Part shown: in pieces, positions 52,863 to 63,838 of the stretch
How the letters are laid out: every line of letters starts with the position of its first letter
How positions within the stretch are numbered: the stretch's first letter is position 1
From: Macrocystis pyrifera
Lineage: Eukaryota; Sar; Phaeophyceae; Laminariales; Laminariaceae
Direction: 5' to 3'
DNA: 64,000 nucleotides
Assembly (NCBI GenBank): GCA_031763025.1
Contig: JASSKH010000026.1
Coordinates: 1,984,001-2,048,000, forward strand
The notes under the pieces: model-generated
Told to the model about the DNA's origin: nothing
What the model saw: the letters and a program-made list of their open reading frames with translations, nothing else
Database searches by the model: none
Program-made: the position numbers and the translations under genes

Positions 52863-53961
52863 ACAAGGCGCTTCGCTCGCTCGCTCAGGAAGAAAAAGTA
52901 CATGAAATTATGCGAAGCGGACAGAGGTCCATGATTGAATATTGTTTTTTTCATGACTGTAGATGCAAACTGGCGACTTGATAATGCCAAGAGTCCCGCC
53001 GCCATGCTTCAGGAGAAAACAGCTCGGACGCCACATACGCTTCGCGTCGCGGGCGGTTTTCCGCTACGCTCGCTCACATATCGTTCGTACGTACATACTC
53101 CAGGCAGGGTACTTATTTTCTTCTTTCGATATGCTCTGTGTCTGTGCTCGTATGTACGAAAGATAAATCACAGCACGGCACAGCAACACAGCAAAAAAAA
53201 ATCTGAACGAAAAAAAATCCCCGTCCCCTTTCGTGTAACAATTTACTACCTGATTGGAACACCTTACGCCGGTCAAAAAGAAAAAAAGAAAAAAAGAAAA
53301 AAAAAATCAAACAGCAGAGCTTCTCTCTCAGTCTCGTACGCCGCCCGCCCCTCTCGCGACCATCCCGCCACCGATTCGGTCCGGGTATAGCTTTCCTCCC
53401 ACTCTTCCACAGTGAGTCCCGTCGCCCGCCTCGCGTGAAGCCCGGTGCTCACCGTGGACCTCGTTCGCCAGCTCGACAATGTTGGTGCTCAGACTGGGTC
53501 TAATTTTCAGCCCGGTAGCAAAAATAGGCACCTCTTGAATACTATACTACAATCCCGAACGACCCTTAAATACTCGTACGTACTCTATCAAAAATCACAA
53601 ATGGAGGCCAGACAGAGTCTATTGATGCATCCCTCGTGTCTCGAGGCACACGCGACGCCTACGCACGAAAGCGACGACCGCGCTCCGTGCAACTCCCCTT
53701 CTACCCGCCAGCACCCGCTGACACCCGCGACGGTACCGGGTTCGCCCGCGGCGCCGTGCTCGGAGTACACGCACGCACACGAAACGGAAGAAGAAAAAAG
53801 GAAAGAAGGACTGAAAGCACGAAGAGAAATGGGGGAAACAAAAACCCGCTGGAAAGGTCCTGCAAGTAATAAAAGAAGGCGATTTCCAAGTGGGAACTCT
53901 GAGAGGCCAGGGATGTACCAACCGAGCACGCTCAGAGAGTGAGATCTAAGTGAGTAGTTCT
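52863..53961 (+). repeat. Repeat family R, copy D
   Basis: About 1.1 kb. The 5' GC-rich palindrome is shortened (CGCTTCGCTCGCTCGCTCAGG). TATA flanks both sides. Its uninterrupted TACAATCCCGAACG (53547-53560) shows the empty site of the LINE in copy A. Confidence 0.85.
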
Positions 53962-56753
53962 ATATAGGTTTCAAGTGTTCAACAGATGTGCAGGTATTTC
54001 ATACCTGGTCCTCGTATTAATAGGAGTATTTGGTTTTTGCGCCACTCGCCGAGACACTTCCCGGAGGGAAATCTTGTAATACTATTAATAGCATACTGCC
54101 AGGAGAGATGTATTGCCAGTAGATACTGGCCTATTAATAGTACCGAGCCCTACTATTTAATACTTCAATAACAACAGCAGTAACCAATGCTGGTAGACTT
54201 CGTCATCGTTATGCGAGAGCTATTAATAATATACGTGTACAGCAGCAGCAAGCGGCATATCTGGTACCAGGTACCAGGTACTGGGTACCAGGTATGTCGT
54301 AAGAAATAGTTACACAAGCAGTCGAGAATTCCAGGCTGAGATATTTCGAACTTTTAAGAAATTGCAGCTAAAAAAAAGCGTTTGCGCTGAGCGAGGACCT
54401 TTGCGCTCTAAATCCTATAAATGGCATAAAATTGCATACGTATTATACCTGGTATGCTCAACGTTGGCGTCACAATAAGCCGCGAGCCTTACGTCGTAGC
54501 CAAAACAGGAGATTACTCACCCTTTTAGGACTGCAGTCCTGTTTTGGTGTTTTGGGGACAAACCTCTCAACTTCTACCATGGTCAGTAGTTTTTTGTCCC
54601 CCAAACGGGACTCCAGTACCTACTCACAGGGTAAACTGCTACTGCTGTCGCGTACATACTTTGTATACCGTACAAGTACTCACTCAGTCAAGCAATCGAC
54701 GGAGCAACGTGAAGCAAACAGTTGTTCACACCCGCTACTGCTGTATACTGTTGCTCTGAATACCTTGTAGACGAACGTTCCTGACCGCCTCCACCCTCGG
54801 TCAATCAGCTCCTGGTAGTCCGCACAGGTCAGCCGTTTCGCTAGTAAACCGTATGACACCGACGTCTTTTTTTCGGGCTTGCAGTACCCTGAGGCATCAT
54901 GGTAATCATACGCCGAAAAAAACGAAGTGACCAGAAAATGAAAAAGAAAATACGACCACAGAACGAAATGGGAGGGGGGGGGGGGGGGGGACGAGAGAGA
55001 TACATATATATGAGCGCAAGAAAATTTGCTGCAGGTTCTTGGGCCGATCTGTCATACGAGCAGCTGAATATGAAAGCACTCGCTTCCAAAGGCCATGGGA
55101 GCTGCTCTTGGGCAAGAAACCGCCCTTTGGTTTGAGCAGCGAACAAGACAGCCATTTTACGTAGCGACCGTGCTGTGCTTTCAACAACTTGAGGGAATCG
55201 TTTGAATAATGGAAACGAACGCAATCGGCTCTGGTCTGCTGTAAATCGAAGCTCGATGCACGCCGCCTTCACTATTGAGCAGCAAGGCTTCGTAGCAACC
55301 AGTGCCGAAGCAAGGCGATCGGAGGCAAACGGCTCCAAGGTCGCAAGCAAGGAGGTTCCTCATGGGGACATGGTTTGAGGTTTGAAGTGCTGCACTTTTC
55401 GTTCCTCACCACACTTGGTCATGTACGTCCCACATATCTCCACCAGCGACCTCGACTCCATATCCACGCACTCCAGATTGTAAAGGCCGAGATCACCGGG
55501 ACACGTCGGCACTCTCTACCGCTGCCCTGACTTCTTGACACAGCAAACACGCGAAACACTGCATCAAGCAAGCAACGCTACGTGCAGAATTTTTCCTGGC
55601 AATCTGCTGAAAACATGCGGACGGCAAAACTCGAAACCCTTACAGTTTCATGTTCCGTTTCGACAATTTATTGTTTTTTTTTTTACGACTTCTTGATTCT
55701 TGACGATCGACGACTCCACGAATTCCGCGACACAAGACACATGACACCCTACTCCCACTCTACGATAATTTTACGCGGTGCAATTACCACCATCTTCGGC
55801 GTTGAATCATCGTCCTATCTCGGAAGTAAGCGTTCGCATGCCCTGCCCCCGTGACCGACGGGACCATGAACCTAGGCGAGCTATGGTTGTGGGAGAAAAA
55901 AAAAAAGCTCCCGTGGAAACTTCGACAGGTGCATGTTCATACAAAGCACGTGCTTGTTTCATACAAACAACGACAGCAGGGACTGCTGCACATTGGAATC
56001 TCTCCATTTTTCTCTACGAGTAGTACTGAAACAAGCCGCATTGCGTCTGGTACGTACCTTGAACGAAATGTGCGTGTTGCGTACAGTTACCCTGTGTGTG
56101 GCCTGTGAAATAGTTCAATTGGGTGTTGAGTGTCAGGACGACAGTATCATTATGGGCTTATGTGGTGTCCGAGCCCAGTGCGAAGAGGCGTCAACGACGA
56201 GCGAGCATTCACACCGCAAACTAATGGGTTTCACGGTTGCGATTGCGCGATTGATTCCAGTTGTCGAGGTTTTGTGTACCCCGCAATGGCAATAACATAT
56301 AACGCTACGACGTACTTACACGTAATACTCGTACACCGAAGTATAAAAGGCAGCGCGATACGCCCATCGCCTCCGAAGTTGAGCTTGCGCACGATACCAG
56401 CATGTGGGCTGCTTGGTGGTGGTGCTGCCGGCGATTGCTGCCGCACAACTCATGCATCAGCCAAAGTCATGGCGTTGTTTGTCCCTCTGCTGTACAAGTA
56501 GAGCCGTACACCTATTAAGTAAGAAAGAGGAAAGCTGTGCGAGACGGATTTTTTTGTTTGGCAATATTGAGTGCGTTCTACGCTAACTTCCAGTACGCAT
56601 ACTCGTAATGACTCCCGAATATATATATTTTCCTGTATAACTGCATCTGCCAATATGCCTGCTCGTTTTCTTAATTTTGGTGTCCTGAATGGTGTATGCA
56701 CTCACGACGCCAAATTAAAATTTGTAACTTGCGCTATTTTTTGTGGGGTACAG
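53962..56753. other. Intergenic stretch with TACCAGGTA cluster
   Basis: No gene is recognised. A cluster of overlapping GGTACCAGGTACC motifs lies at about 54259-54296. A G18 run is near 54973-54990. Open frames at 54841-55350 and 55933-56295 have no domain; a GTAAGC donor near 55828 hints at an exon end, but I cannot define it. Confidence 0.45.
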
Positions 56754-56891
56754 GAAAGTGGAAATCCTGCTGTGGACGATTTGAGGGAGCGCGTGGCAGA
56801 ACTTGCAGGCATAGACCTTGTTGACTTTCTTGAGGAAGGGAAAGGCTCATGGGGAGGTGGCCAGGCTCAAGGAGGGAAAGGGAAAACAAAG
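56754..56891 (+). CDS. Isolated exon of an unknown gene
   Basis: A 138-bp phase-0 exon with acceptor GGGGTACAG and donor AAAG/GTACGG. It encodes ESGNPAVDDLRERVAELAGI, DLVDFLEEGKGSWGGG, QAQGGKGKTK. The acidic helix-like first half and Gly/Lys tail suggest a disordered or regulatory region. No family is recognised. It may belong with exons further right, but large repeats lie between. Confidence 0.4.
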
Positions 56892-57012
56892 GTACGGAAC
56901 ATGCCATGACTACTTGCGTTTTCGCCGAGAAAGTATCCAACTCACACAGTGGGTATCCAGGGGACGCTGTGAGAATACCGTATTATTAATATTAATATTA
57001 CAGTTGAGAGGC

Positions 57013-57357
57013 TGTTATGAGGCTTAGATTAGGAAAGGCGATTGGTTAACCTTTTACCTTTGGCCCAACGGACTAAGACCTTTACAAATGGCGTCGACGG
57101 CAGGACATGGGTCGTTGGTCGTGAGTTCGAATCTCACGTCCACCATGAAATCGCTTTTTGAAGAAAAGTGAATTTCCTCATGTCAAGAACCTGAAAAAAA
57201 ATACTTCTGGATCCCCAGAAATTGGAACCGCGTGTTGGTGTCACGCGTCGACCCGTATATCCGGTCCGTTCCAGGGGGGGAGAGTGTTATGAGGCTTAGA
57301 TTGGGCAGGCGATCGGTTAACCTTTAACCTTTAGCCCAACGGACTAAGACCTTAACA
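57013..57357 (+). mobile_element. TRIM-like miniature LTR retroelement
   Basis: LTRs of 74 bp (57013-57086) and 73 bp (57285-57357), both TGTTATGAGG to TTWACA, flanked by AGGC (57009-57012, 57358-57361). Just inside the 5' LTR is AATGGCGTCGACGGCAGGAC. Its TGG-starting part is complementary to a tRNA 3' end with CCA, a primer-binding site. Just before the 3' LTR is AGGGGGGGAGAG, a polypurine tract. The 200-bp interior has no ORF but contains GTGAGTTCGAATCTCAC (57119-57135), a perfect T-arm-like hairpin. Replication must depend on proteins from elsewhere. Confidence 0.82.
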
Positions 57358-57733
57358 AGGCCAAACCGACTGGACCGGCCTAGACCGAAGCTTTATCACT
57401 TCGGGGCGGAAATATAAGGATATTCATACTATTAATAGTGATTGGTGGTGATGACGCGCGACCTTACTACTTGCAAAAATAAAATCTATGATGCATCCTG
57501 CTAGGCGAATACTCGTACGAGATTGTGCTGAACCAACACGGACGAAAGCATCTACACGACAGTACGTAGCCGTGCCGTTTGTGTTTTTTCTCTATTAATT
57601 GTACGAAAAAATAATCGTCAGCAGCGGCAGCAGACGCGGTGGCTGCAACAACAACAGCATCAGAACAGCAGCAGCAGCAGCAGGAGGACACACGAGGCTA
57701 GGGTCAGCGTCGCTGTACGCTCGGTTTGTTGGT
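57358..57733. other. Intergenic stretch with CAG-rich repeat
   Basis: No gene. A CAG/CAA-rich tract lies at about 57617-57690. Confidence 0.5.
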
Positions 57734-57898
57734 CTAACCCTTGAACCCTTGTTGCTCGTACTCGATTTTGAAGTGTGTTTCCTGGTTCCCCAACTCAAAA
57801 TTCGGCATGATTTGAAGAAAAATCTGCACCTGACATGCGTCCAACAGAGAGAACTTCTCGTTGAAGGTGCCACCACCACTATCATTGCTGTGCGACAC
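57734..57898 (-). CDS. Possible terminal exon of an unknown gene
   Basis: The minus-strand frame after acceptor CTGCTGTAG reads VSHSNDSGGGTFNEKFSLLD, ACQVQIFLQIMPNFELGNQE, THFKIEYEQQGFKG and a TAG at 57734. Its composition looks protein-like, but the opposite strand is also open and no family is recognised. Confidence 0.25.
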   Translation of the reverse strand: MSHSNDSGGGTFNEKFSLLDACQVQIFLQIMPNFELGNQETHFKIEYEQQGFKG

Positions 57899-58531
57899 CT
57901 ACAGCAGAGCTTCTGCGTCCCCTCATCAGTGGGAGGGTGGGCCTGACAGTACCACCTGCAGCATGTTTTGGGGACACGGCCTGAGCGTTGCTGCGGACAG
58001 ACACATTCTGCCTTCGAGTACTCGTAGAGTTAGGTTTTGTTCGGTAGAATTCAAAAAAAAAAAAAAACGTCATGATATTTCACGGTTCTGCTTTTTTTAA
58101 ACCATGGCCCAGCCATGTGCCTACACACGTTGCCACACCTAGCTCGACCAACTCTGAACGACAAACAACCGTACCAACACGAGAAGGTTTCATTAGTGTG
58201 TGTGCGTGCACAGAGCCCGCCGGCAGCGACATTGGTGTCGTGTGCGTTGAGCGCGGTGGACAAAAGTGGCCGAAAAAAATGTTGAATCACACACTTATAG
58301 ATGAACTAAAAACAAGGCACCTTACTCTCGTATGATTCGTTATTCTCAGGAGGCTTTTCTTTCTCGGAAAACCAAGAAAAGAAGTCTCGCGCTTCGCCAT
58401 CGCGCGCCTGATTATTGACGTATGATATAAACAATCCTGATATTTACGCCCAGAATGGTATATTTCCCACTGTAAATAAGGGAGAAGGCTGCAGTAGTTA
58501 AGAGACGGTGTTTTGGCCTGTACCATACCTC
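57899..58531. other. Intergenic stretch left of the foldback element
   Basis: Poly-A near 58053 and T-rich DNA. No supported gene. Confidence 0.45.
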
Positions 58532-61072
58532 TCTTGAAGGGACGCTGGCACCCAAGCGTCCCCTGGTTCCAGAGTTTCCGGTGACTTCTACTCTCTAGAT
58601 GTTTTATCGGAACAGAAAAATAACATCGTTATCTTAACACGCTGCGTTTAGAACTTCGGCTGGTTCGTGCTCACCGGAGAGCGACGGCGACTTGTTAGAG
58701 GTTCATCACGGCAGCTTGGATTTCTCTCGAGATTGATCCCCCGCAGGTTCTCAACAGAGGCCTACACCTCGACTAAGGGATGCTCCAGTGGTCAAAGTTG
58801 GCCGAAATTTGGGGTGCACAAATTGAGGGCCGTTCCTAACTGTCCGAAAAAAAATCACGATCCGTGACTTTTTGGTATGACAAAAGATCACGATCCGTTA
58901 CGTTTTAGTTCTAACGAAAAAAGCCGAAAGAAGTCACGTTTCGTGATATTTTCGAATTGTAAAAATTCCGATATTTCAAATCCAACGATTTTTGCGGGTG
59001 GAGCCAACTCTCGCGAGTGGGGCACGACCACGCCGGGCCGGGCCGACCGCGCCTGGCCCGGTCCGTGACATATTCGAATCACGGGCCGAAGCCTGACCCA
59101 GCCTGCGAGATTCCAATCTCATCGACCGTCGGCCAAGCCCGGTCTGCGAGATTCTATCTAGTAGGCCGTCTGCCCGGCCTGGCCTGTGACATCTTCAGAC
59201 CATTCTCGCTTTTTTCTTCCAGCTGTGGCTCCTTCTCCTCGACATTTGGAGGCCACAACGTGCTCGTTTGCCCGCGCCCAGCGGTGTCTTTGGGTAGCCG
59301 CCCGCTGTCCACAAGTGGCGTACAGAGTAGAGTCTGACCTGCCCCTATCCTGGTCTTCGGATGCCGTTGGTGCGCGTGGGTTGCGTAGTGCCTTGATCAG
59401 GCGTATATTGAGACACGACAAATGTCACGAATCGTGATTTGTTTTTTTTAGGAAAAAAACAAAAAAGGCGTCATGAATCGTGATTTTTTTGTCGTGATTC
59501 ATGACAAAAAAGCACGATTCACGACTAAAAATCTCACGAATCGTGTTTTTTTTGTGTTCGTTAGGAATGGCCCTGAGACAAAAAACAACCCCCCAGCTGA
59601 ACGTCTGCGCTTCACTGTCGGACGGCTACAGCTCTTCACGGGAAACTACAGCCCGCGAAACTGAGGGATGCTCATGACGCGGTCTGTGAGGGCGTCGGGT
59701 GCGCCAGACGGCAGTCGTAGGCAGCGAGAAACGACTCACGAGGTGTTTTCGTGTAGTCGAAGTTGGGAGCGAGTACACCACGAAAAGCTCGCAAAAACGC
59801 AAAAACGTTTCATTTCACGCGAGGGAGCAGAGCGCAATGGCCACACCACCGATGAAGAAATGGCCTTCACCACAACATTGCCGTTCTCCAGGCGGATAAT
59901 CTTTTAGGGAGTCGTCGTTGAAGATGGCCTTCACTAGAAGATTGCTGTTCTCCAGGCGGATGGTATATCTTTTAGGGAGTCGTCGTTGAAGATGCTGCCT
60001 GGCTCAAAACCACGTTCCCACGATGGGCGGTGAGTTATTGGGCCCAAAAACGTGCAAAAGTGGGTTTAAAAGCTCAGGATTCTCGTATGTTTTGCGCAAA
60101 CCATTACACAACCACTAGATACAGATCTTGGTTGCAAATCCCTCGCTCTAATTCCAAGTCGTATGTGTCTGTGGCCGAAACGCCAAAGGGGACGCTAGCA
60201 CCCTCAGGAATGCGTCGTCAAGTACCCGCGCGTAGGCGTTTCGGCAACAGATACACACGACTTAGAATCGAAGTAAGGGATCTGCAACCAAGATCCGTAT
60301 TTCGTAGTTGTAGAATACTTGATGCAAATATGTAAGAATCCTGAGTTTTTTAGCCCATTATAGCACTTTTTTGGGCCCAATAACATACTACCCATCGTGG
60401 GAACGTAGCTTTTCCTCCCGCGGCATCTCGACGACGACAACGACTACTGAAGAGATGTATCATCCGCCTTGAGAACAGCAATATTTTAGTGGACGTCATT
60501 TCTTCATCGGTGATGTAGCCATTGTGCTGTGCCCCCTTTGCGTGAAATGAAACAGTTCAGCTTTTTCGCGAGCTTTTTGTGCCATTCGCTGGCAACTCCA
60601 AGTGCACGAAAATATCTGGCGAGTCGTTTCTGGCTGCCTACGACTGCCGTCTGGAGCACCCCGACGCCCTCACACACTCCATCAGAAGCACCATCCAAAA
60701 TTCGCGGGCTGTAGTCTCCTGTGAGGAGCTGTAACTGTCCGCAAGTTGAGTGCAAACGTTCAGTTGGGGATTGTTTTGGTCTCATTTTGCGCACCCCAAA
60801 TTTCGATCAATCTCGATCACTGCAGCACCTGTAATTCGAGGTGTAGGCCGCTGTTGGGAACTTGCGTGACCTAAATCTCGAGAGAAACATGAGCTGCTGT
60901 GATGAACCTCTTTCAGGTCACCGTCACTCTCCGGTACGCGCGAACCAGCGGAAGTTCTAAGCGCAGCGTGCTAACTAACGATATGTTTTTTCTGTTCCGA
61001 TCAAACATCTAGAGATCAGAGTGACCGGAAACCCGGGGGCCAGGGGATACTTGGGTGCCAGCGTGGTCAAGT
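58532..61072. mobile_element. Foldback element with very long inverted repeats
   Basis: The left outer sequence CTTGAAGGGACGCTGGCACC returns as the reverse complement at 61052-61072. The inverted match continues inward along the whole element to a centre near 60208 (GAAACGCC / GGCGTTTC). After removal of the nested element at 58827-59573, each arm is roughly 0.9 kb and the arms are similar throughout with point differences. No ORF with a domain is seen. Flanking duplications were not found. It could be a Foldback-type transposon or an old inverted duplication. Confidence 0.75.
58827..59573. mobile_element. MITE nested in the left arm of the foldback
   Basis: The ends GGGCCGTTCCTAAC and (reverse complement) GGGCCATTCCTAAC form inverted termini flanked by TGA on both sides (58824-58826, 59574-59576). 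The opposite foldback arm lacks it (GCGCAAAATGAGACC). The interior has mirror TCACGAATCGTGA-like repeats and a GGGCCGGGCC segment (about 59030-59180). GGGCC ends with a 3-bp TNA duplication suggest a PIF/Harbinger-like MITE; this is tentative. Confidence 0.65.
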
Positions 61073-61332
61073 CGGGGCATCCACAGCAGTAATGTGATAC
61101 TACGCGAAGTAGCATCAAAGCACTTGTAGCTGCGGTATGCGCACCATGCACAGACATGCGGGGTGGAATCGTCTACTTGCTCTTTGAAGAACACGACGTT
61201 TCGGGACCGTGAACCCGTGACGTGATCACTACCACCATCGTTGCCAAGCGGACATTAAAATATGAAATCCACAGTAGTGGCAAGTTGTTTCGCCTAAAAG
61301 ACGCTCGGTTCTGTCCACATGCAGTATTTTGA
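61073..61332. other. Short flank of the foldback element
   Basis: A minus-strand frame (NVVFFKEQVDDSTPHVCAWC) crosses into the foldback and may be a broken exon. Nothing firm is supported. Confidence 0.3.
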
Positions 61333-61849
61333 GCAAGAGGAGATGAGAGTCTTGGCTCAGTTGTTGGGTCGGACGAAATTATGGAACACGTGCCCAACAA
61401 AGGGTTTGTGCAGATGTTTTGGTCGGAGAAACCTATTCGCGTGAAGCAAGGTCTCCTTTTCACGGGTATCCACAGATTCCTCACATCAGGATTCTCAGCG
61501 ACTGGTCCATCACTGCGTGTTGTCGCTAATGACATTCTGTACCGTCTTTGCATGCAACCGAACTTTTTTTTCGTATGTACCAAGTGAGGTCGCTACGCTT
61601 GCCACGATCTAGGTTTGGTCCAGCTTTGGACAGGAGAGATACTTGTATAGAGTATTATCGCATGCATGCAAGTCTCTGGACGTGCGTTCCCCGCACTTTG
61701 TTAATACCATGAGTTCGTACATCGATGTTGCGGCAGACTCTGTAAGAGAAGTATTGACCAAGCACAACGGGGCGTGTGCCGTAAATAGTGTGTCTGACTG
61801 TTTTGTATGTCCATCATCTGGAATGTTCACGTCTACTGCTGCTATATAG
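61333..61849 (+). CDS. Hypothetical two-exon ORF, C-terminal part
   Basis: The frame after a TGA at 61330 reads SLGSVVGSDEIMEHVPNKGF, QMFWSEKPIRVKQGLLFTG, RVVANDILYRLCMQPNFFF to 61573, where a strong donor GTATGT occurs. Sixty bases later, acceptor TTGGACAG opens ERYLYRVLSHACKSLDVRSP, YIDVAADSVREVLTKHNGAC and ends at a TAG (61849), all in phase 0. No family is recognised. The minus strand is also open over the first half, which weakens the case. Confidence 0.3.
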
Positions 61850-62841
61850 CCTAGACCCCGGAGGGTTGCGTAGCAACCCAGCGGTGTTCAACAAAAGGAG
61901 AAAACGACCTTATCTCTTTCCCAAGCAATAAAAAAATAACAAGCTACGTAGTGCGGTGGGATTTCAGGGCGAAATTTCGTCAAACGAATTTTTTTTTTTT
62001 TTTTGTCATATTTGTATTTTACTCGCTGTTTACATACCGGTACCCCCCCCCCCCCCCCTGCCTGGGTCTTGCAAAAGGGTAGTGGCGTGTTGGGAACTGC
62101 TTCGTGTATCCCCGAGCAACCTATTCGTAGCTTGTCATAAACCCCGCATACGGCACTGCACAACGAAAGGTATCGCTCAGTGGGACATAATCAGGTCATT
62201 TGGTACGTACCCTGACAGAAAGATCATGCGATGCAGAACTTGTCCCCGGTGTCGGGCTGTCCATGGTAGGCGTACACCGCAGCTCTGTGAACCCCTTTTG
62301 AACTTACAGAGGCAAAACACGTCGGAAACGGTGACGATTTGCAGCATATCGACCACGCGAAGACGTCCGGGTTGTATCCAAGGTAGGGGGTGTACCGGAG
62401 CTACAACCAGTGCTAGGACATATCGGACACGCACGCAGCACGATGCTATTACCCCTTTCAGTACCGCGCTGCTGTGTGTGTGTTCTCCACATCGAACCGT
62501 TTTTTCCACCCAGCAACATCCAGCACATTCAGTGTCCGTGCCGATTCTTGAATCCCAGAGAGACACAAGCTCTGTGGTCACTGTACATGTACCTAAATCT
62601 GACTCTGATTGCAAGTGCTTTTCCCCCACACAACGGGAGTGCAGCCCTGAAGAAGATAACATTCGTTTGTAGCACCGCAGCACCTAGGCATACTTTTAAT
62701 CGGCACACTATAATCAAGACAAACGTGCTCATAGAGTACAGATACAATCCAGTCGATCAAAACTATGGCCCAGAGTTCACCACGCGCTCCCTCTCTCCCT
62801 ATCCGTTCCTCCGCGATGATTCTGCTGCGACCGCTATTATT
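61850..62841. other. Stretch with homopolymers and overlapping open frames
   Basis: Contains a T run (61989-62004), a C16 run near 62043-62058 and a GGGTTGCGTAGCAACCC hairpin (61864-61880). Frames are open on both strands for 160-240 codons (61956-62672 plus; 62177-62683 minus) without a recognisable domain. A GTAAGT donor on the minus strand near 62303 may mark an exon of an unknown gene. Confidence 0.4.
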
Positions 62842-63078
62842 ATGGCTTGTGCCATGCAACAACAGTCGAAGACCCCCGCCCGCAACGATGGCGATGCTAC
62901 CCCGCGCCCAAAGCTCAGCAAAGAAGTACTCCGCACGCTGAACAGTGCGAAGGGGGTCCTTATGTCGGTCGACTCCGTGGCGACACCGCCCAACCGAAAC
63001 CTCCACAAGAAGTACCTCATGGTGCCGAGGTCCCTCCCTTCCAAGCTGGTCATGGACGTGCAGAGAGAGCGATGGCAG
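62842..63078 (+). CDS. Probable first exon of an unknown gene
   Basis: The ATG at 62842 starts MACAMQQQSKTPARNDGD. The exon encodes 79 residues (LSKEVLRTLNSAKGVLMSVD, NRNLHKKYLMVPRSLPSKLV, MDVQRERWQ) and ends at CAG/GTGTGT in phase 0. GC content and codon use are higher than in the surroundings, as in the ATE1 exons. No family is recognised. The next exon is probably 63737-63838. Confidence 0.45.
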
Positions 63079-63736
63079 GTGTGTGCACGCGTGTAAAGAG
63101 GCACACGAAATTGTTCTCGGGCTGCTGTGTATGATATAGACGCGGGAGCTGGAGTTCACGAGATTTGCACCCATGCTGCTATGATATAGACGCGGGAGAT
63201 GAAGTCCTCGAAAATGCACACACACTCGATACTTTACGTCTATCTCACATCCTAGGGCGTCGATTGTATCGTGAAAGCAACGTTTGAGGTTAAACAACAG
63301 TCGAAAAACTGCCGACACGAGTATATATAGTGGTTTGACGCAAACAAAAAAATGTGTCGGTGAAACCTGAGACCCTCGTGACTGATAATCCAAAGTTGTT
63401 GCACAAAACCTGGCACAAGGATGGTCGTGCTTCTGAAACGTAGTTTTCCCTACGTATGCACGTGGAATACCATTGACTTACGGCATAAACGTGGGCTCCT
63501 ACTACGGAGTGCATATTGTACCAGGTAGCATGTCCCCCGGGTCTTTTTTGAGACGCTCACATTACGCCGACCTAATAACAACAGATGCCATATAGCACAC
63601 GTCTATACTGGAGTCTCTCACGTTGTGTCTACTTCAAAACATGCGGTCCACAATCAGAGCAGTGGTTGAATCCGATTTCGCGTTAGCCACTGGCATCACG
63701 CTAATCGTTCTCTCATTTTTACATTCGTCGGCAAAG
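63079..63736 (+). other. Probable intron
   Basis: Between the two exon-like ORFs. It contains a TACCAGGTA palindrome near 63518 and no ORF of note. Confidence 0.4.
63121..63222 (+). repeat. Short imperfect direct repeat
   Basis: GCTGTGTATGATATAGACGC and GCTGCTATGATATAGACGC, each followed by GGGAGMTGRAGT, lie about 55 bp apart in the intron after the exon at 62842. Confidence 0.6.
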
Positions 63737-63838
63737 ATGACGTTGGGCGGAGGCAACGAGGGAGTGTCCTCCGAGGAGGAGGAGGAGGAAGACGACGACG
63801 CCGAGCAAGGTTTCGACTCTGCCGAGGAACGTGCAAAG
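63737..63838 (+). CDS. Probable second exon, acidic region
   Basis: Acceptor GGCAAAG and donor GCAAAG/GTATGG bound 102 bp in phase 0: MTLGGGNEGVSSEEEEEEDD, DAEQGFDSAEERAK. An acidic stretch of this type is common in nuclear or chromatin proteins but is not diagnostic. The gene would continue beyond the window. Confidence 0.4.
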
